A stretch of 64,000 nt of DNA from Spirodela intermedia. Its lineage: Eukaryota; Streptophyta; Magnoliopsida; Alismatales; Araceae. The DNA lies in assembly GCA_902729315.2 (NCBI GenBank), contig LR746266.1, positions 6,063,759-6,127,758 of the forward strand. The letters are read 5' to 3'. Each line of letters begins with the position of its first letter. The first letter of the stretch is position 1. The position numbers and the translations under genes are program-made. This document shows, in pieces, positions 12,432-24,261 of the stretch. Under the pieces are notes generated by a model, which searched no databases, was not told the origin of the DNA, and saw nothing but the letters and a program-made list of their open reading frames with translations.

Positions 12432-13489
12432 TTAGAAGCATGAATAATGGACTTGATTAAGAAAGGCCCACAAGGTCGGGTGTAATGGGTCGGTCGGGGT
12501 TTGGCTTAAGAAAAGATATATAATGATGGGCCTCGGCCCAGTCTAAGAAAGGCCGACCTTTTTCCAGTCTGCCTACATTATCATCCTTAATTATCAGTTA
12601 TGTATGTTTTTCGTATTAAAAACTGTACAAGATAGTGCAGCTGTCTGGTGAGGGTCCGTCCTCTCTGCTCTTCACTTGGAGAGGAGCTTCCCCAGCTGTG
12701 TCGCTGCTCGCACGTCGTTTCCGCTGTCCGTTTCTTTCCTCTGCTTCGATCGACGCCTCGGATGGGGTGATTAGTGGGAGGGTTCTTTCAGGGCATATAT
12801 AGACAATCGGCAATCTGTGTCCCAGATAATGTGGGCTTCCGTTTTGGATATTGCGGCAGGGGAAGAAATAATTTTGGTACGTAGGCTGAACAGAGAAAGA
12901 ACGGCTGCTACATGTTCGACGAAAGTTCTACCTAAAGGTTTGTTCCTATGGGTTCTCCCAAGAAATTAATTTCTTTAATGAATTTATGAAAAGAGGTAAT
13001 TCCATGCGTGGGTTTGAGCCAAGGCTCACAGACAGTCTCTATGGAAACCTCGGCAAATGCTTGGATCCTTCCTTGGATCTCCTTCGACTGATGCAACTAA
13101 GGTGATGACGATACAAATGATCAGAGATTTTTCTTTGTTTGTTTGATCGCCAGTAGATATTCATGGTGAGAGAGGTCCGAATTAATCGAGCAGCTTTAGT
13201 TTCTTGTTCCAAATCAGCAACTATCAATGCTAAATGCCGGGGGATTCTAGTATTCCTACCTCACTTCTGCGTAGATTTTGCCTTATCTTAAATATACTGT
13301 GCACAATCAGGGCACACAAGCGTGGTAAGAACATTACTCTTCCTTTCAACAGAAGAGTAATCTATTTAATACATTGATAGTGCTTGGTCTTGTGAGGAAA
13401 GGGCTAATTTTTTGTGCTGGTGTAGCTAATTTTGTAAGGTTTCATTAATATGCTTGGTGATCGATCTCCAGAAGAATGGACTCTGTGAA

Positions 13490-14168
13490 ATGGATACACA
13501 GCCTGGTCAGACATCAGACATAATCAGCAGCCGGCCGAAGGATGCCATTCTGTCCATCATCACCCTATTTCCGATCAAGGATGCCCTCAGGCTAGGTGTC
13601 CTCACCGACCAGCAGCTCCCATAGTTGAATACTAAAAATGGTGGAAGGCATCGATCTCCTTCCCTCTCGGCTCCATCTGTCTACCAGGTCACACGATGCA
13701 CCAGATCTCTGCAACAAGGGAGTTCAATACTTTTTCTTCAAGCTAGGCCCTATTGTAGACCGTAGGATCTCTTCCTCTTCCTTCTCTTGTGAGCCGCTCA
13801 AGTGCTTTAAGCTACACAGCTGCAGGATTAGCATTCCTTCTGAATTCCGCGCCTTCGACGTGCTGACTAGCCTCCACCTGTGTGAAGTCACCTTTGCTGA
13901 GGGGCGCTTGCAGCGGTCACTCTCGAGGCTCTCACATCCGACTAATTACTCTCTGGTTGGGATAGTCTGTCGACGATTTACTGATATTCAAGGCCCAAAT
14001 CTGCAAACTCTTCGCTTCAGTGGTTCATTCAGAGATCCACAGAAGCATTTATTGATTGTGATTATTCATAGCCTAAGTGTGACACCCATGGCATGGAGGA
14101 ATGAGGTCTTGGGCACACTGACACGTGGGCTACTGAGAAAGAGTATACACTGGGAAGCCATCCTGTAA
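13490..14168 (+). pseudogene. F-box / LRR (FBD-type) pseudogene
   Basis: From Met 13490 the frame reads an F-box-like start: ISSRPKDAILS then FPIKDALRLGVLTDQQLP, followed by a stop at 13622. This resembles the plant consensus LPDAILSHILSFLPIKDAVRTSVLSRRW, but the conserved SRRW is lost and replaced by the stop. A second frame (13638-14168) resumes with leucine-rich-repeat sequence of F-box/FBD/LRR proteins: NKGVQYFFFKLG, FSCEPLKCFKLHSCRI and VLTSLHLCEVTFAEG. The N-terminal and repeat parts are in different frames, separated by a stop, and the region between F-box and repeats is shortened. I infer a dead copy of the F-box/FBD/LRR family, which normally recruits substrates to SCF ubiquitin ligases. 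An undetected small intron could in principle rescue part of it. Confidence 0.7.
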
Positions 14169-14175
14169 AAGTGAG

Positions 14176-14211
14176 ATGACCATGACCATGACCATGACCA
14201 TGACCATGACC
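14176..14211. repeat. (ATGACC)6 hexanucleotide repeat
   Basis: Six perfect copies of the hexamer ATGACC begin seven bases after the last stop of the F-box pseudogene. Confidence 0.95.
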
Positions 14212-15741
14212 TTGGAGGAGACAGACTCCTGCAGGTGTATTTCTGAGTGAGTGCTACATTCTCCTTGCGCAGAGATGAAGATTACTTGGCATTAGATGAG
14301 CAGCAGCAGTCGAGGCTGGTACGGGTGGTAAGAGCAGGAATACTTTGAGTTTGACCTGCGACACTACGTTCCAGGCCACTAAAAGTATAGTCCCAGATCT
14401 TAGTAATGAAATTCGGAGATTTATCTAGATAATACCTAAACACTTGGGCTTCGTAGCTTTACATTAAAGGTGGGTTATTTGGTCTTTCCTATCCTTTGGT
14501 CCTCTGTCTTGCTTTACTTGTGAATCGCTCTCTCTTTTTTTGTATAGTTTCTTCTCACTTGTAGTGAACGAGAGAGCATGGATCTGACCTGTAATTATCT
14601 AAAGACCTCTGCGTGCATAGGAAGTGGTCTTTTGCGAGAATTCGAAATAATGGCTTCTAAATCCTCACATTTTCTATCATTTTTATATTAAAAAAATAAT
14701 ACGTTGTTAGCTTTTTTCAATGCTAAAATGTGTTTGATTTTCATTATTCCGTATTTTGGCTGATTTATTTATGGGTTCATGTAGACCGAGCCAAATCGAG
14801 ATACATCGATGGGACTCATTAGAAACTTGTTGGAAACGGTGCAAGACCATGGTTGCTACTCTTATTGACATTCCAACTCCTTTTTCCCTTGGGAAAAACT
14901 AAATAAAATTTAATAAATTGATATGTTTCACACGACAAATATCCATATTTATCTGTAGATTTCAACCAAAGATTTTCTTTTTAGCTATATTTCAGGTATT
15001 TTCGATCGAAGGAGGCTGCCGAATGGTCTGACTTTTCACTGAATCGATCCAATGGCGGAAGTCAAATTATGATCCAATCAGATAACTAGATTTTGAGCAG
15101 AAGATGATGAATTAACTAGTTTGTGGGCTTTAATTTACTTTTAATCTTTAAATCCCAATTGAACGTTATTTATATGAAGGCGATGGATCGTACGATTACA
15201 TCATCTTTGTGTCAAATTTATTTTTATTTTTTGTAAAATATTTCGTGTTGTGGATAAATATATTTAAATATATATAAAAAATGAAATTCAGACGCGTGAT
15301 TGATGAGTAATCGGGTCTTTTGAATCTTGAAAGCCCGGACTATTATTTCCTTATATTTGTAAGGGTGAAATTCGAGAGCGACAACCCACATGCAACTAAC
15401 GTATCTTCCTAGCGATCCTGCCTTGAGAAGCCACCCACCCGTTGTGGTGGTGCCCCACCCGGGCCTCCGCCGATCAGAATTCGAAGGCCAGAATTGTTCT
15501 TCTCACAAGCGTGTGAAACCGCGTGCGGATGTGGTCTCCTTCCTCTGCCAGCCAACCATCTCCACCACCTGAACCTCCCACACCTTATCTCCGCTCCTCC
15601 CCCTTCCTCCCCCGTAGGAACCTCCCCTTTAACACCCCCTCCACTTCACGAACCCTTAATCTTCTCGCAGCTCCTTCCTGGTTCTCTGAATTCCGCCTTA
15701 TCAGTCGCTTTTCTGCAGATTCCGAGGTGGGTTCGACGGGA
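14212..15741. other. Intergenic region upstream of PetM
   Basis: Mostly AT-rich, with no supported gene. The last 350 bp, from about 15,390, are CT- and C-rich and probably include the promoter and 5' leader of the PetM gene. Confidence 0.55.
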
Positions 15742-16092
15742 ATGGCGACGATCTCCCAGGCGACCTCGCCGGCGGCGGCCCAGATCTCCGGCCACAGGCG
15801 TGCCACGAGGTACGTCGGAAAACTAAGCTCCTTCGGCGGGTTGAAAGCCCACGACAGAGTGGCGGCGCTGGGAACCCACGAATGCGCCGCCCAGTCGTTC
15901 ACCAGGGTGACCGCCGCCGCCCTGAAGGGGGCTTCGCGGGGGAAGGCCAAAGGGGGAGCTCTCTCTTCCACGTGTAATGCCACCGCAGAGATCTTCAGGA
16001 TCGCAGCGATCATGAACGGCCTCGTCCTCGTCGGGGTCGCCGTCGGGTTCGTCCTCTTGCGAGTGGAGGCTTCACTGGAGGAAGCAGAGTGA
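15742..16092 (+). CDS. PetM: Cytochrome b6f complex subunit PetM, chloroplast precursor
   Basis: Intronless gene encoding 116 aa. The N-terminal part, rich in Ser, Ala, Arg and Lys and lacking acidic residues early on, looks like a chloroplast transit peptide ([17 protein letters not shown]). The C-terminal ~37 residues form the mature subunit: [20 protein letters not shown] plus [14 protein letters not shown], one hydrophobic membrane span followed by an acidic tail. PetM is one of the small subunits of the thylakoid cytochrome b6f complex, which passes electrons from plastoquinol to plastocyanin. I chose the start at 15742 because MATIS followed by a transit-like sequence suits the family. 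The open frame reaches back to 15523, but those extra 73 residues look like translated leader. The gene stands alone between a pseudogene and a long gene-free stretch. Confidence 0.85.
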   Translation: MATISQATSPAAAQISGHRRATRYVGKLSSFGGLKAHDRVAALGTHECAAQSFTRVTAAALKGASRGKAKGGALSSTCNATAEIFRIAAIMNGLVLVGVAVGFVLLRVEASLEEAE

Positions 16093-17009
16093 CGGTGCCG
16101 TCACCGGCGGACTCCCCTTCCCCTCTCTTCCTCCTCGCTCTGTCACTCTCTTATCTCTCTCTCTCTCGCTCGCTCGCTCGCGCTCTTCCTCACTGCCCAA
16201 ATGTAGAACCGAACTGCTTCTGATCATCAGCAGTTGACTTTGGGTTGATGTCGTGCACCGAATACATTCGATTGCTCAGCAGCAGTTAACTTTCGACTAC
16301 TTTTGATCACCAAGAAGGCCGGCCGAAATCCTCTCTCCATGTCTTCACCTTCTCCGTGCCCACCTCTGCGCAAAAGGGAAAGTTTCCATGGGTGGAAATA
16401 ACACAGGTTTCCAGTGACGATGTGACCTGGTCAGACCCCTCGAATCCTTGCGTAGAATTCATACAGAACATAGTAAATCAACCCCGTCTACATTAAAATA
16501 GAGACAGCTTTATATTAGATAATTTGATAATTTAGAATGATTTAAAGCTCTATTTGGTACGAACTATGAGCAACCAGATGCTCCCTCTCTCTCTCCCCCC
16601 TCTTATCATTCAATCAAAGTATCATGCGAGAGGATGGAGTCATCTTGCTCAAGGTCAGTGTATGTGGGTTCGGATAATTCGGCCATAATATTTTTAGTGA
16701 TAAAATATTATTGCAGTGGAGTAATGAGCTATACTGGATCAATTTTGGACAAAATCCTATTCAAATAGGCGGTATCTAAAGGAAGTCAAATGCTGACCGC
16801 GACCGCCCCCTTAGAGAACAAAGATCGGTCAGCCGACCGACCTGCTTGGAAACGAAGTCAGGCTTTGTATCTGATGATGGGCCATCTAAAGTTAGCGTCC
16901 GGCTATCGAACATCTGGCTGCCACGACCGGCGAGCTCCCCTTTTCCTCCCAGTCAAACGGAGGAATGATACGGCCTTTCCCAGGCCAGAAAAGAATGGGC
17001 TTCAGCCTT

Positions 17010-17014
<5 letters not shown>

Positions 17015-17066
<52 letters not shown>
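17015..17066. repeat. (CT)26 microsatellite
   Basis: A perfect CT array of 52 bp in an intergenic region. Confidence 0.95.
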
Positions 17067-17071
<5 letters not shown>

Positions 17072-18538
17072 CCCCGGAGTTTATTTTCTGGGCTTTTCTC
17101 TACAGGTCTAGTGCAATTCGGGCCCGCCCGTTGACACCATTCCCTTGCCAAGGTTCTCCCGTCGTCATGGTAGGGTCCTCGGGGGATGGGGGCGAGGTAG
17201 GTTTTCTTCCGGAAAGGAAAACCCTAGTCGCCCTACGCTGCATGGCGGTGGGCTCCCACAAGAAAACGTGGCCAAGGAGGGAACTCCCGGTCACAAAAGC
17301 CATTAGATTCCAAGCGCGTCCCTTCCCTGCTGCACTCGATTCGCTTGTCTTCTTCCAGCATTATCCCAGGCGTTCAGATGTAGTCGCCGGCTTCACGTGG
17401 CTCGTGGCCGTAGTTTATTGCTCCCTAAGAGCCCTGCATATGCCCTCTACGGCCCTGCCTCCTTCCTCCAGGGCTAAAGCTAAGCATGCGTCGCCGCCTC
17501 AGTCTCTGCTCCATCCGGCTCCACTGTGGGAGGCCTCTCGGGCTCGCCGGCATTTGGAAGACTACTCGTAGAAGACACCGAGGAATTCGAATGGAGCTCC
17601 GCCTACGGCGCTGCGTACGGCCTCCACCAGCGAGCCGTTTTCTGCTCGACTGCTCATAGAAGAGCAGAGGGATCAGTACGGAGCAGCGCCTTCTTCTCTC
17701 TGCGCATGCTTTTCTCGGAAAACCTTGAACGCTACTAGAGCTTGCGTCTTCTTAGAAGGTAGTCTGCATCACACTAATCCGTATACAGAGAGAGAGACGC
17801 TGGATTGAGCTTGGCCCAAACCTGACCTCACCCTCCCCTACAGTCCCCTAATGCAAGCAGGTCATGTCAATCACCGAAGGTAGGAAGGTTGGGGGGGAGT
17901 AGGGGAGAGAGAGAGGGAAAGAGAGGGAGACACCGAGTTTTTTTTCTCCCGGAGGACGCATTTTAGTCGATGGACGGTAGCACGGAGCTCAGCGTGGCCG
18001 AATAATTGAACTGACTTTTCTACCATGGGAGCAGCAAGCAGCATCCGGAGAGCGTCGCTCCGGACAAGTGATATGGAAAGGAGTCCAACTGCGGAAAGCA
18101 ACCGATGAAGAGAAGACCTTTACGATGAGATTGGGAGAAACCCAGATCCCATGTTTATGGCGGAGCCCTAATTCCCGGTCCATGTGACCTCTTTGGCGAG
18201 GGGGAAGACGACGGTCCCCGCGGCAATATCTTATCCGGAGGAGAGGTGGCGAAGAGGTTGCGCTCCGACTGACGACGGGATAGGAAAAGGAGCGGAATAT
18301 CCCATACTGGTGAATCAAAATAAGAAAACCCCTTGAAGGCTTTCGTACCCGGCAATGGGCCCTCCTGGTGACCAGAGGAATCCTATGAATGGCTACGAGC
18401 CAAAGCATGGAGATTTAGCCATGCATACCCTAGATGTTCCTCTCTCTCTCTCTCTCTCTCTACAGGAAGACTCGTTTGCTCGCATGTATTTTACACTTCA
18501 CCTTCATTCATGCCCATGGGAGAAGACTCAATGGGCAC

Positions 18539-18578
18539 ACACACACACACAGATAGAGAGAGAGAGAGAGAGAGAGAG
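18539..18578. repeat. Compound (AC)n-(GA)n microsatellite
   Basis: An AC run is followed within a few bases by a GA run. Confidence 0.9.
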
Positions 18579-18941
18579 GAGATTGAGGAAAGTTTGTAGG
18601 AGTAAAAGGCCTGTCCTTGGGTTGCTCGCTTCGCTTCTTTTCTTCTGCGACTACAGCGACAGATGAGCTTTCGGTTTTAATATCTAGGGTTCGGGGTCGA
18701 TCTGAGCTGCGACTATGTAAAGAGCGAGAACCTGTTTCGGTCATCTCCTTCCCTCGTCCCCGTAAAGGAAAAGGAGAGAGGGAGAAAAGTTGCGGTGATA
18801 GCCATGGCGGTGAAAAGCCGAGGACACTTTTAAGCTCCATTATTGAATCTTCATGTGCGAGGTGGGCCTTGGTCAGCAGTCTCTGTTATACAATAAGCTA
18901 TCGCGATCACGTTAATCTACAATTAAAGGTGTTATCCTTGG

Positions 18942-18966
18942 AGAGAGAGAGAGAGAGAGAGAGAGA
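18942..18966. repeat. (GA)n microsatellite
   Basis: Perfect GA array in an intergenic region. Confidence 0.9.
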
Positions 18967-19372
18967 AAGCACCGCCGGTCTTACATAAGAATACGTAGGA
19001 AAGGAGGAAGAAATCTAGGCTCTCTTTTGTTCATTGGACGCCATTTCTTCATCCACCAAGATATTAAATTGCTGACTGATCGATCGAACGGCGGCATCGT
19101 GTACACAAAGTGTGCTCGAGGACTTGGGAACGGCGCGTCTCTCGCTCATTAATTCGGGCATCCATTGTTGCATGCATCCAATGCAGTCCACGAATCTCCA
19201 CAGTATAAAAACCTCTGTAAATTACGCAGACGAGGAGCTGTTGAGCCGCCTGCAAGACGGCCTCATCTACGGGACCCATCCTTTTTGTCTCTGATCCTAA
19301 AATAATGAACCAGATGAGATGAGGTTTTTAATCTCCCCGTAGGCGCTTGATCGAGCTGTGGAGGTGTGAACA

Positions 19373-19400
<28 letters not shown>
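19373..19400. repeat. (CT)n microsatellite
   Basis: Perfect CT array 123 bp before a large GA array of opposite strand polarity, so single strands could pair into an imperfect GA:CT hairpin. Confidence 0.9.
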
Positions 19401-19404
<4 letters not shown>

Positions 19405-19522
19405 CGGTCGAGATATGAACGAGCTTAATAAATTAGGATCCTACAATGAACATGCAATAACCCATTCATGTCGAAAACTGTGACACAGAGAAATATAGAG
19501 ATTTTAATCTATATATATATAG

Positions 19523-19597
19523 CGAGAGAGAGGGAGAGAGAGGGAGAGGGAGAGGGAGAGGGAGAGGGAGAGGGAGAGAGAGAGAGAGGGAGAGGGA

Positions 19598-19668
<71 letters not shown>
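19523..19668. repeat. Long (GA)n / (GGGAGA)n array
   Basis: 146 bp of unbroken purine. The first half is a GGGAGA-type hexamer variant and the second half is pure GA. A short (TA)n run precedes it at 19510-19521. Confidence 0.95.
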
Positions 19669-19670
<2 letters not shown>

Positions 19671-20970
19671 GATAGTCAATTAGGGCCGTCTAATGAATGT
19701 CCAGTCGTGTCGAAGATGTGCAGTGTGCGAGACGACGAATCGAACGATCAGCAGAAGCAAAGCCGGCATAATAATCAATGCCATTGGCTGATTAGGGAGT
19801 TCGACGATGCAATCGGTGTGGCTAGAAAAGGGATCCGATTGTCAGACATTCATTCCTGCATGAAATATTTAGATCCACTTGTGGTGCGAGCTGTTCTCGT
19901 CTTCTGAAGAACCGCAGCATACGCGAAGAATCTTGGCTGTCCCCTGCAAGAAGACGCGTTCAGATCCGAGCCTCAAGGTAATTGGAAGAAGAAGACCGTG
20001 GAAGGTGGGGGCGGGCGATTTGAAATCTTCTTCTGCTCACGTTGCACTCCCCAGTGGTTTGACCATTGACTAACCGGCGAGGGCTCCCCGATCGACTCCA
20101 GATCTTCTGCGCGCTGCCCTCCTTTGTTTACTGGGGTGTGGAATGCGAGATGAGAACAAGGCGGCGAGTTGAGGAAGAGAAAGGTTCGCATTCCCGAGCA
20201 GAGGATCAAATAAAGTAGAACCCGCCGCGTTCGCCGCTGACCGCAGCTTCGAAGTCCATCACCAAACGATGAACACCACCAGCTCCTCCACCACCTTCGA
20301 AAAGTTCTTCCCACTCGGACTCCGCAGACAAAAAACCAGAATAATCCCTTCCCACAGGAATATGTGACCTCTCTCTCTCTCTCTCCATCTCTTCCCCATC
20401 TGGCAATCAGAGATATTGAAAGGATTACTATATGACGAATCTTTTCCAGCTATTAAGAGCAGGTTTCATAACCCCCGATGCCTCTTTGTTGTTGTTCTCT
20501 TTGTTGTATATGTAGGGTCTAATAATCTAAGAAAGTAAAGGGTTCTGCCGGGAGAAGAGAGCGCACGTGAGAAGAGCTCGTGGGAGGGGCGTCGGCGGCG
20601 GGATGAGAGCGAGATCTGGTCCGGGGGTGCTCGATGGGCGCCCGTGGGAGAATATCTGAAGACGAGATGGAACATTGCCTAGCGGAAGGAAGGTGGCCGA
20701 CGAACCCGCGACTGCAGGCAATCCGTGCCGGCAGCGGAAGGGGAGTGGGGTTTGGGGGGGAAGAGAAAACTCTCTTCCCATCGTCAGCAGTAGCGCGTGG
20801 CCAGCAGTCGCGGGTTCTCCGGACATCCTGAGCCCCCTCGCGCATTAACCTTCCGTGCTTAAAGATGAGGCATTTATTGACAGGACTACCTCATTAACCA
20901 GCACTTGCAGGAGCATTTTGCCCATCTCCGGACCACACGTCCCCCCTGCATGTTTCATATCCCCGTTCCT

Positions 20971-20993
20971 GAGAGAGAGAGAGAGAGAGAGAG
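20971..20993. repeat. (GA)n microsatellite
   Basis: Perfect GA array about 410 bp upstream of the KANADI start codon. Confidence 0.9.
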
Positions 20994-21192
20994 CTTCTCT
21001 CCCTTCTCACTGTTCATCCTCACTCCCCCAACTTTTGGCCCCTTCTCTCTTACTCGGGAAAGTGCACCCTTCCCCACACGTCTCGACGCCGTCATTCATG
21101 GGCAGGTGGCCTCCCTTCCGTTCTGGTCCTCCTCGCTCTTCTAATCACAAGCCACTCATGACCTAATCGATAGCATCTGTATTTATTCTCCA

Positions 21193-21222
21193 CCCCCTCC
21201 CCCCCCTCCCCCCCTCCCCCCC
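21193..21222. repeat. Four C-tracts with single-T spacers, G-quadruplex / i-motif candidate
   Basis: On the plus strand four runs of 5, 8, 7 and 7 cytosines are each separated by one T. The minus strand therefore has four G-runs with 1-nt loops, the strictest G-quadruplex pattern. It lies about 185 bp upstream of the KANADI-like start codon, in the promoter or 5' UTR. Confidence 0.8.
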
Positions 21223-21406
21223 ACATCACACCACCTCAGTCACTACTTTCCCCGTCGCCTCCGGCAGCCGTCGGCTTTTCCCCCTTCGTCACCACTTCAT
21301 TTTTCCGCAGCGTATTCGGAAGCTTTGCGAGAGGTGATCTTTTCCCAGTGCATGGTTCCCTGAGATCTTCCTGCGTCTTCTTCGCAGTCGTTTATATGTA
21401 GGCTGG

Positions 21407-23366
21407 ATGAGGACAGCAACAGGAGCTCTTCTGCCTGACCTCACATTACAGATCAGTCCGCCGGCGCTCTCCGCATCTGAAACATGGAATGACGGCGGCT
21501 ACAACGGATTTATGAGGGCAGAGATGGTAGGAGAGAGGAATTCGGCGATCAGTTCGGGAGGCGGCCTCATCAGCAGCCACCTCGGGGGTTTCCTGCACCA
21601 CGACCATCTTCAGCACCAGCATCAACTCCATCACTACTTCCTTCACCACCCGCAGATCATCGGTAGAGAATTCAAGCGGAATTCGAGATCCACGCTTTCG
21701 GGGAAGAGGAACATTCGAGCTCCGAGGATGAGATGGACCAGCGCCCTCCACGCGCACTTTGTTCACGCCGTGGAACTTCTCGGCGGACATGAGAGTAAGC
21801 ACCTCGTCGTCCACTGACATGGAATCCTGTGGCCAACATGCTTGGTTACCGGGCAATCGCTTCAACTAGCCGTCATATATACTCTGATCAAGCTTCTGCA
21901 CGTCTCTAATGGTTGCCAGGAGCTACGCCCAAATCGGTCCTGGAGCTGATGAACGTGAAGGACCTCACGCTAGCTCATGTAAAGAGCCATTTGCAGGTGA
22001 GGAGAGCCTCGGAAACCCAAATTCCCTTCTACTGACGAAACATTCGTTCAGTTTCCTTGATGGTTCCACATCTCTCAATACAGTAAGCGCATTCTGAAGG
22101 TGAAATAGAGAATGCCCTCTCGGAAATGATTCCAGAGGATGATCTCCCCCTCCTCTCTGCGTTTCTCACTGATATTCTTCATCTGGGTATTTTCTACGCA
22201 GATGTACAGAACAGTCAAGAGCACAGACAGAGGAACTGGTAATAAGATCTCTCCATCGCTTCTCTCATTTTCTGATCTAAACGTTTTGCGACGGAGACCT
22301 ATTCATCTTGATGACACTCAATAAAATCGACGAGCAGACGAGGTTTTGCAACGAGGAACAGCTATCGTGGGGGATGCGGAATATGGACAATCCCATGGGG
22401 GAACCCCGTTCAATCTCAATCAGTTCATCCCGCCGGCGACCTCCTCCAAGATCTTCCTTCCCAGCCCCGGGTGAGTTTTCCGTCTTGACTTCCCTTACGG
22501 CCGTCACCTCCAACACCCACCGTTTTCGACCCAAATGGCCGCCTACAACAGACAACCCTGTCGTGACGCACGTGCCGATAAGACTCGCTCACACGCAGAC
22601 CAGCACGGCCGACCCCGTCATCGTTCCTCGTGTGGATCGATGTTGTCGTCAGAATGCCGTGCCGTGCCGTGTTTCTGTCAGATGTTCTCACTTTTTCCTT
22701 GCCGCTACTTCTATGAATAGTGATCATTGAATAGATGTGTATAGGGACGAGATTTCCAGCTGAACCACATTCACCTTCCTCACTCTGTCAGAAAGAATAA
22801 GCCCATCTCTCTCAACTCTACTCTCTCTCTCTCTCTCTCTCTCGCTATCTATCTATCTATCTCCCCGTTCTCTTACGTTTGTGTCCCGCTTCTATGCAGA
22901 GGGCAATATCTCTCATCGCCGGAGAAGAACGCTTGGACTCAGTGCAGAGACAACGAACCAGACAAAGTGAATCCACGACAGAACAACATCGTAAACGGGT
23001 ACTCAAAGGTAACAACTTTCACCCACTTCACTTCCAGACTCCGTTGAGATCATGATTCTGGAGGACGGAGGATCTTATGTTGACTTTTCGTGATTATACG
23101 CCAACCTTCACTCCATCTCTCTAAATCCCTTGAAACTCTACCGTCCTCTTGGATTGTGGTCATGGGTAATATGGATGATGATGCTAAGATCTCTTCCACC
23201 TCTTTCGCTGATGCAGATGGAAGCGTGGCGAGAGACTGTGGAGGAATCGAGCAGCGGCAGCGAAGGGGTGTATGGGGGCTCTTCGTCCTCGTCTGAGGTT
23301 CTCCCACCGGAGCTCCTTCGAGGGCCACCCAATCTAGAGATTACCCTAGGAAGGCAAAGTTGGTAG
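21407..23366 (+). CDS. KANADI-like GARP (MYB-like) transcription factor, 6 exons
   Basis: Exons 21407-21794, 21920-21996, 22202-22238, 22338-22470, 22900-23008 and 23217-23366 join in phase to encode 297 aa. The N-terminus has PDLTLQISPP, the short LxLxI-type motif found near the start of KANADI proteins. A His-rich stretch (LHHDHLQHQHQLHHY) follows. The GARP DNA-binding domain spans exons 1-3, about residues 104-168: RAPRMRWTSALHAHFVHAVE, LLGGHERATPKSVLELMNVK, DLTLAHVKSHLQMYRTVK. The C-terminus PPNLEITLGRQSW matches the family's conserved end. KANADI factors specify abaxial organ identity, and short members act in ovule integument development. The size is closest to KAN4/ATS-type proteins, but I cannot assign the paralogue. 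Intron 4 carries (CT)n and (ATCT)n repeats. A G-quadruplex candidate lies upstream. Confidence 0.92.
22821..22862. repeat. (CT)n-(ATCT)n compound microsatellite in a KANADI intron
   Basis: CT run followed by ATCT units, 38-79 bp upstream of the exon 5 acceptor, so it could act as an extended polypyrimidine tract. Confidence 0.9.
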
Positions 23367-23980
23367 ACAGACCCCACCGAGTCTATGAGAGAGCTGACCC
23401 TTCTCTAGTCTTAGTAAGATCAGCGTGCCGAGGTTTCGTAGTGTCAAAGGATACAATGACGTCGAGCTAAGTTAGCCTGCTCATAAAAGGTGTTTTTTTC
23501 TCCATGGTTGCGTAAAAACTAAGGGCATCTACCGGTGCACATACTTAGACTTATACATAGATTAATCTATAAATAGTTAAGATATATGTGCCCACTATGC
23601 GTACATTCAGTAATAGGCTTCACTTCAATAATAGGCTCATATGAACTAGCACAGGCGAATCAACTCGTTTGATTAAGTCACATGCTGGGCTTTCCTTCCT
23701 ATATTTGTAGGCTCATATGAACATCCCCGCGCTGAGATATGTCAAACGGTCTCGATTTAAGATGCGTGGACTAGATCATGTGTTTGACTTACGCTGAGTC
23801 CATATGGCCTGCTTCCTTGGTGGGGTAGCTATTGTGATAACAGAAGCGTCCACAGAGGATAACAGAAGGGTACACATACCCCTTCACATCTTGTTTCTCC
23901 CACATTCACACCACCTCTCACAACTTCCTTATTCTTCTCCAACGTCCAACCTTTTATAATATATATTTATATACACATAC

Positions 23981-23981
<1 letters not shown>

Positions 23982-24015
<34 letters not shown>
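23982..24015. repeat. (GA)n microsatellite
   Basis: Perfect GA array in the convergent intergenic region. Confidence 0.9.
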
Positions 24016-24017
<2 letters not shown>

Positions 24018-24094
24018 TGGGTAGAGAGAGAAACCATAAATACTAGAGGTGCAAACCTGACCCTCTTCTTCTCACGTGTTCCTTTTTTAATTAA

Positions 24095-24097
24095 TTA

Positions 24098-24128
<31 letters not shown>

Positions 24129-24164
24129 CACACATAGAGCGCGCGCGCGAGAGAGAGAGAGAGC
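24095..24164. repeat. Compound (TA)n-(CA)n-(GC)n-(GA)n microsatellite
   Basis: Four different dinucleotide runs follow one another in 70 bp. The alternating TA, CA and GC parts are purine-pyrimidine alternations, potentially Z-DNA or cruciform forming. Confidence 0.85.
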
Positions 24165-24235
24165 ATCCCAATTGGTTTGACCGGTCAATAACAAGAAGTA
24201 ACTAGTTCACGTTGGCATTAGTAAGTGGAATACCG

Positions 24236-24261
24236 AGAGAGAGAGAGAGAGAGAGAGAGAG
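24236..24261. repeat. (GA)n microsatellite
   Basis: Perfect GA array. Confidence 0.9.

Larger units (their letters stand above)
11516..13489. other. Intergenic region with a long GA array
   Basis: It begins with the likely 3' UTR of the ERF gene. The stretch holds a 186-bp impure (GA)n array at 11864-12049 and another at 12401-12431. Open frames through these arrays (Arg-Glu repeats) are artefacts of the repeat. I recognise no gene, RNA or transposon in the rest. Confidence 0.6.
16093..21406. other. 5.3-kb gene-free stretch with many microsatellites
   Basis: I find no coding region that resembles a known protein or has coherent splice structure on either strand. Open frames at about 17.1-17.6, 18.0-18.4 and 20.2-20.8 kb are GC-rich but have no recognisable domains. 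The region holds (CT)n at 17015-17066, (AC)n/(GA)n at 18539-18578, (GA)n at 18942-18966, (CT)n at 19373-19400, a 146-bp GA array at 19523-19668 and (GA)n at 20971-20993. The last few hundred bases should contain the KANADI promoter. Confidence 0.55.

Noticed and set aside
17100-18408. Open frames on both strands at 17.1-18.4 kb
   Set aside because: GC-rich chance frames with no domain, no coherent splice structure and overlapping frames on both strands.
20206-20845. Overlapping minus-strand frames at 20.2-20.8 kb
   Set aside because: No recognisable protein family and several mutually exclusive frames over the same bases.
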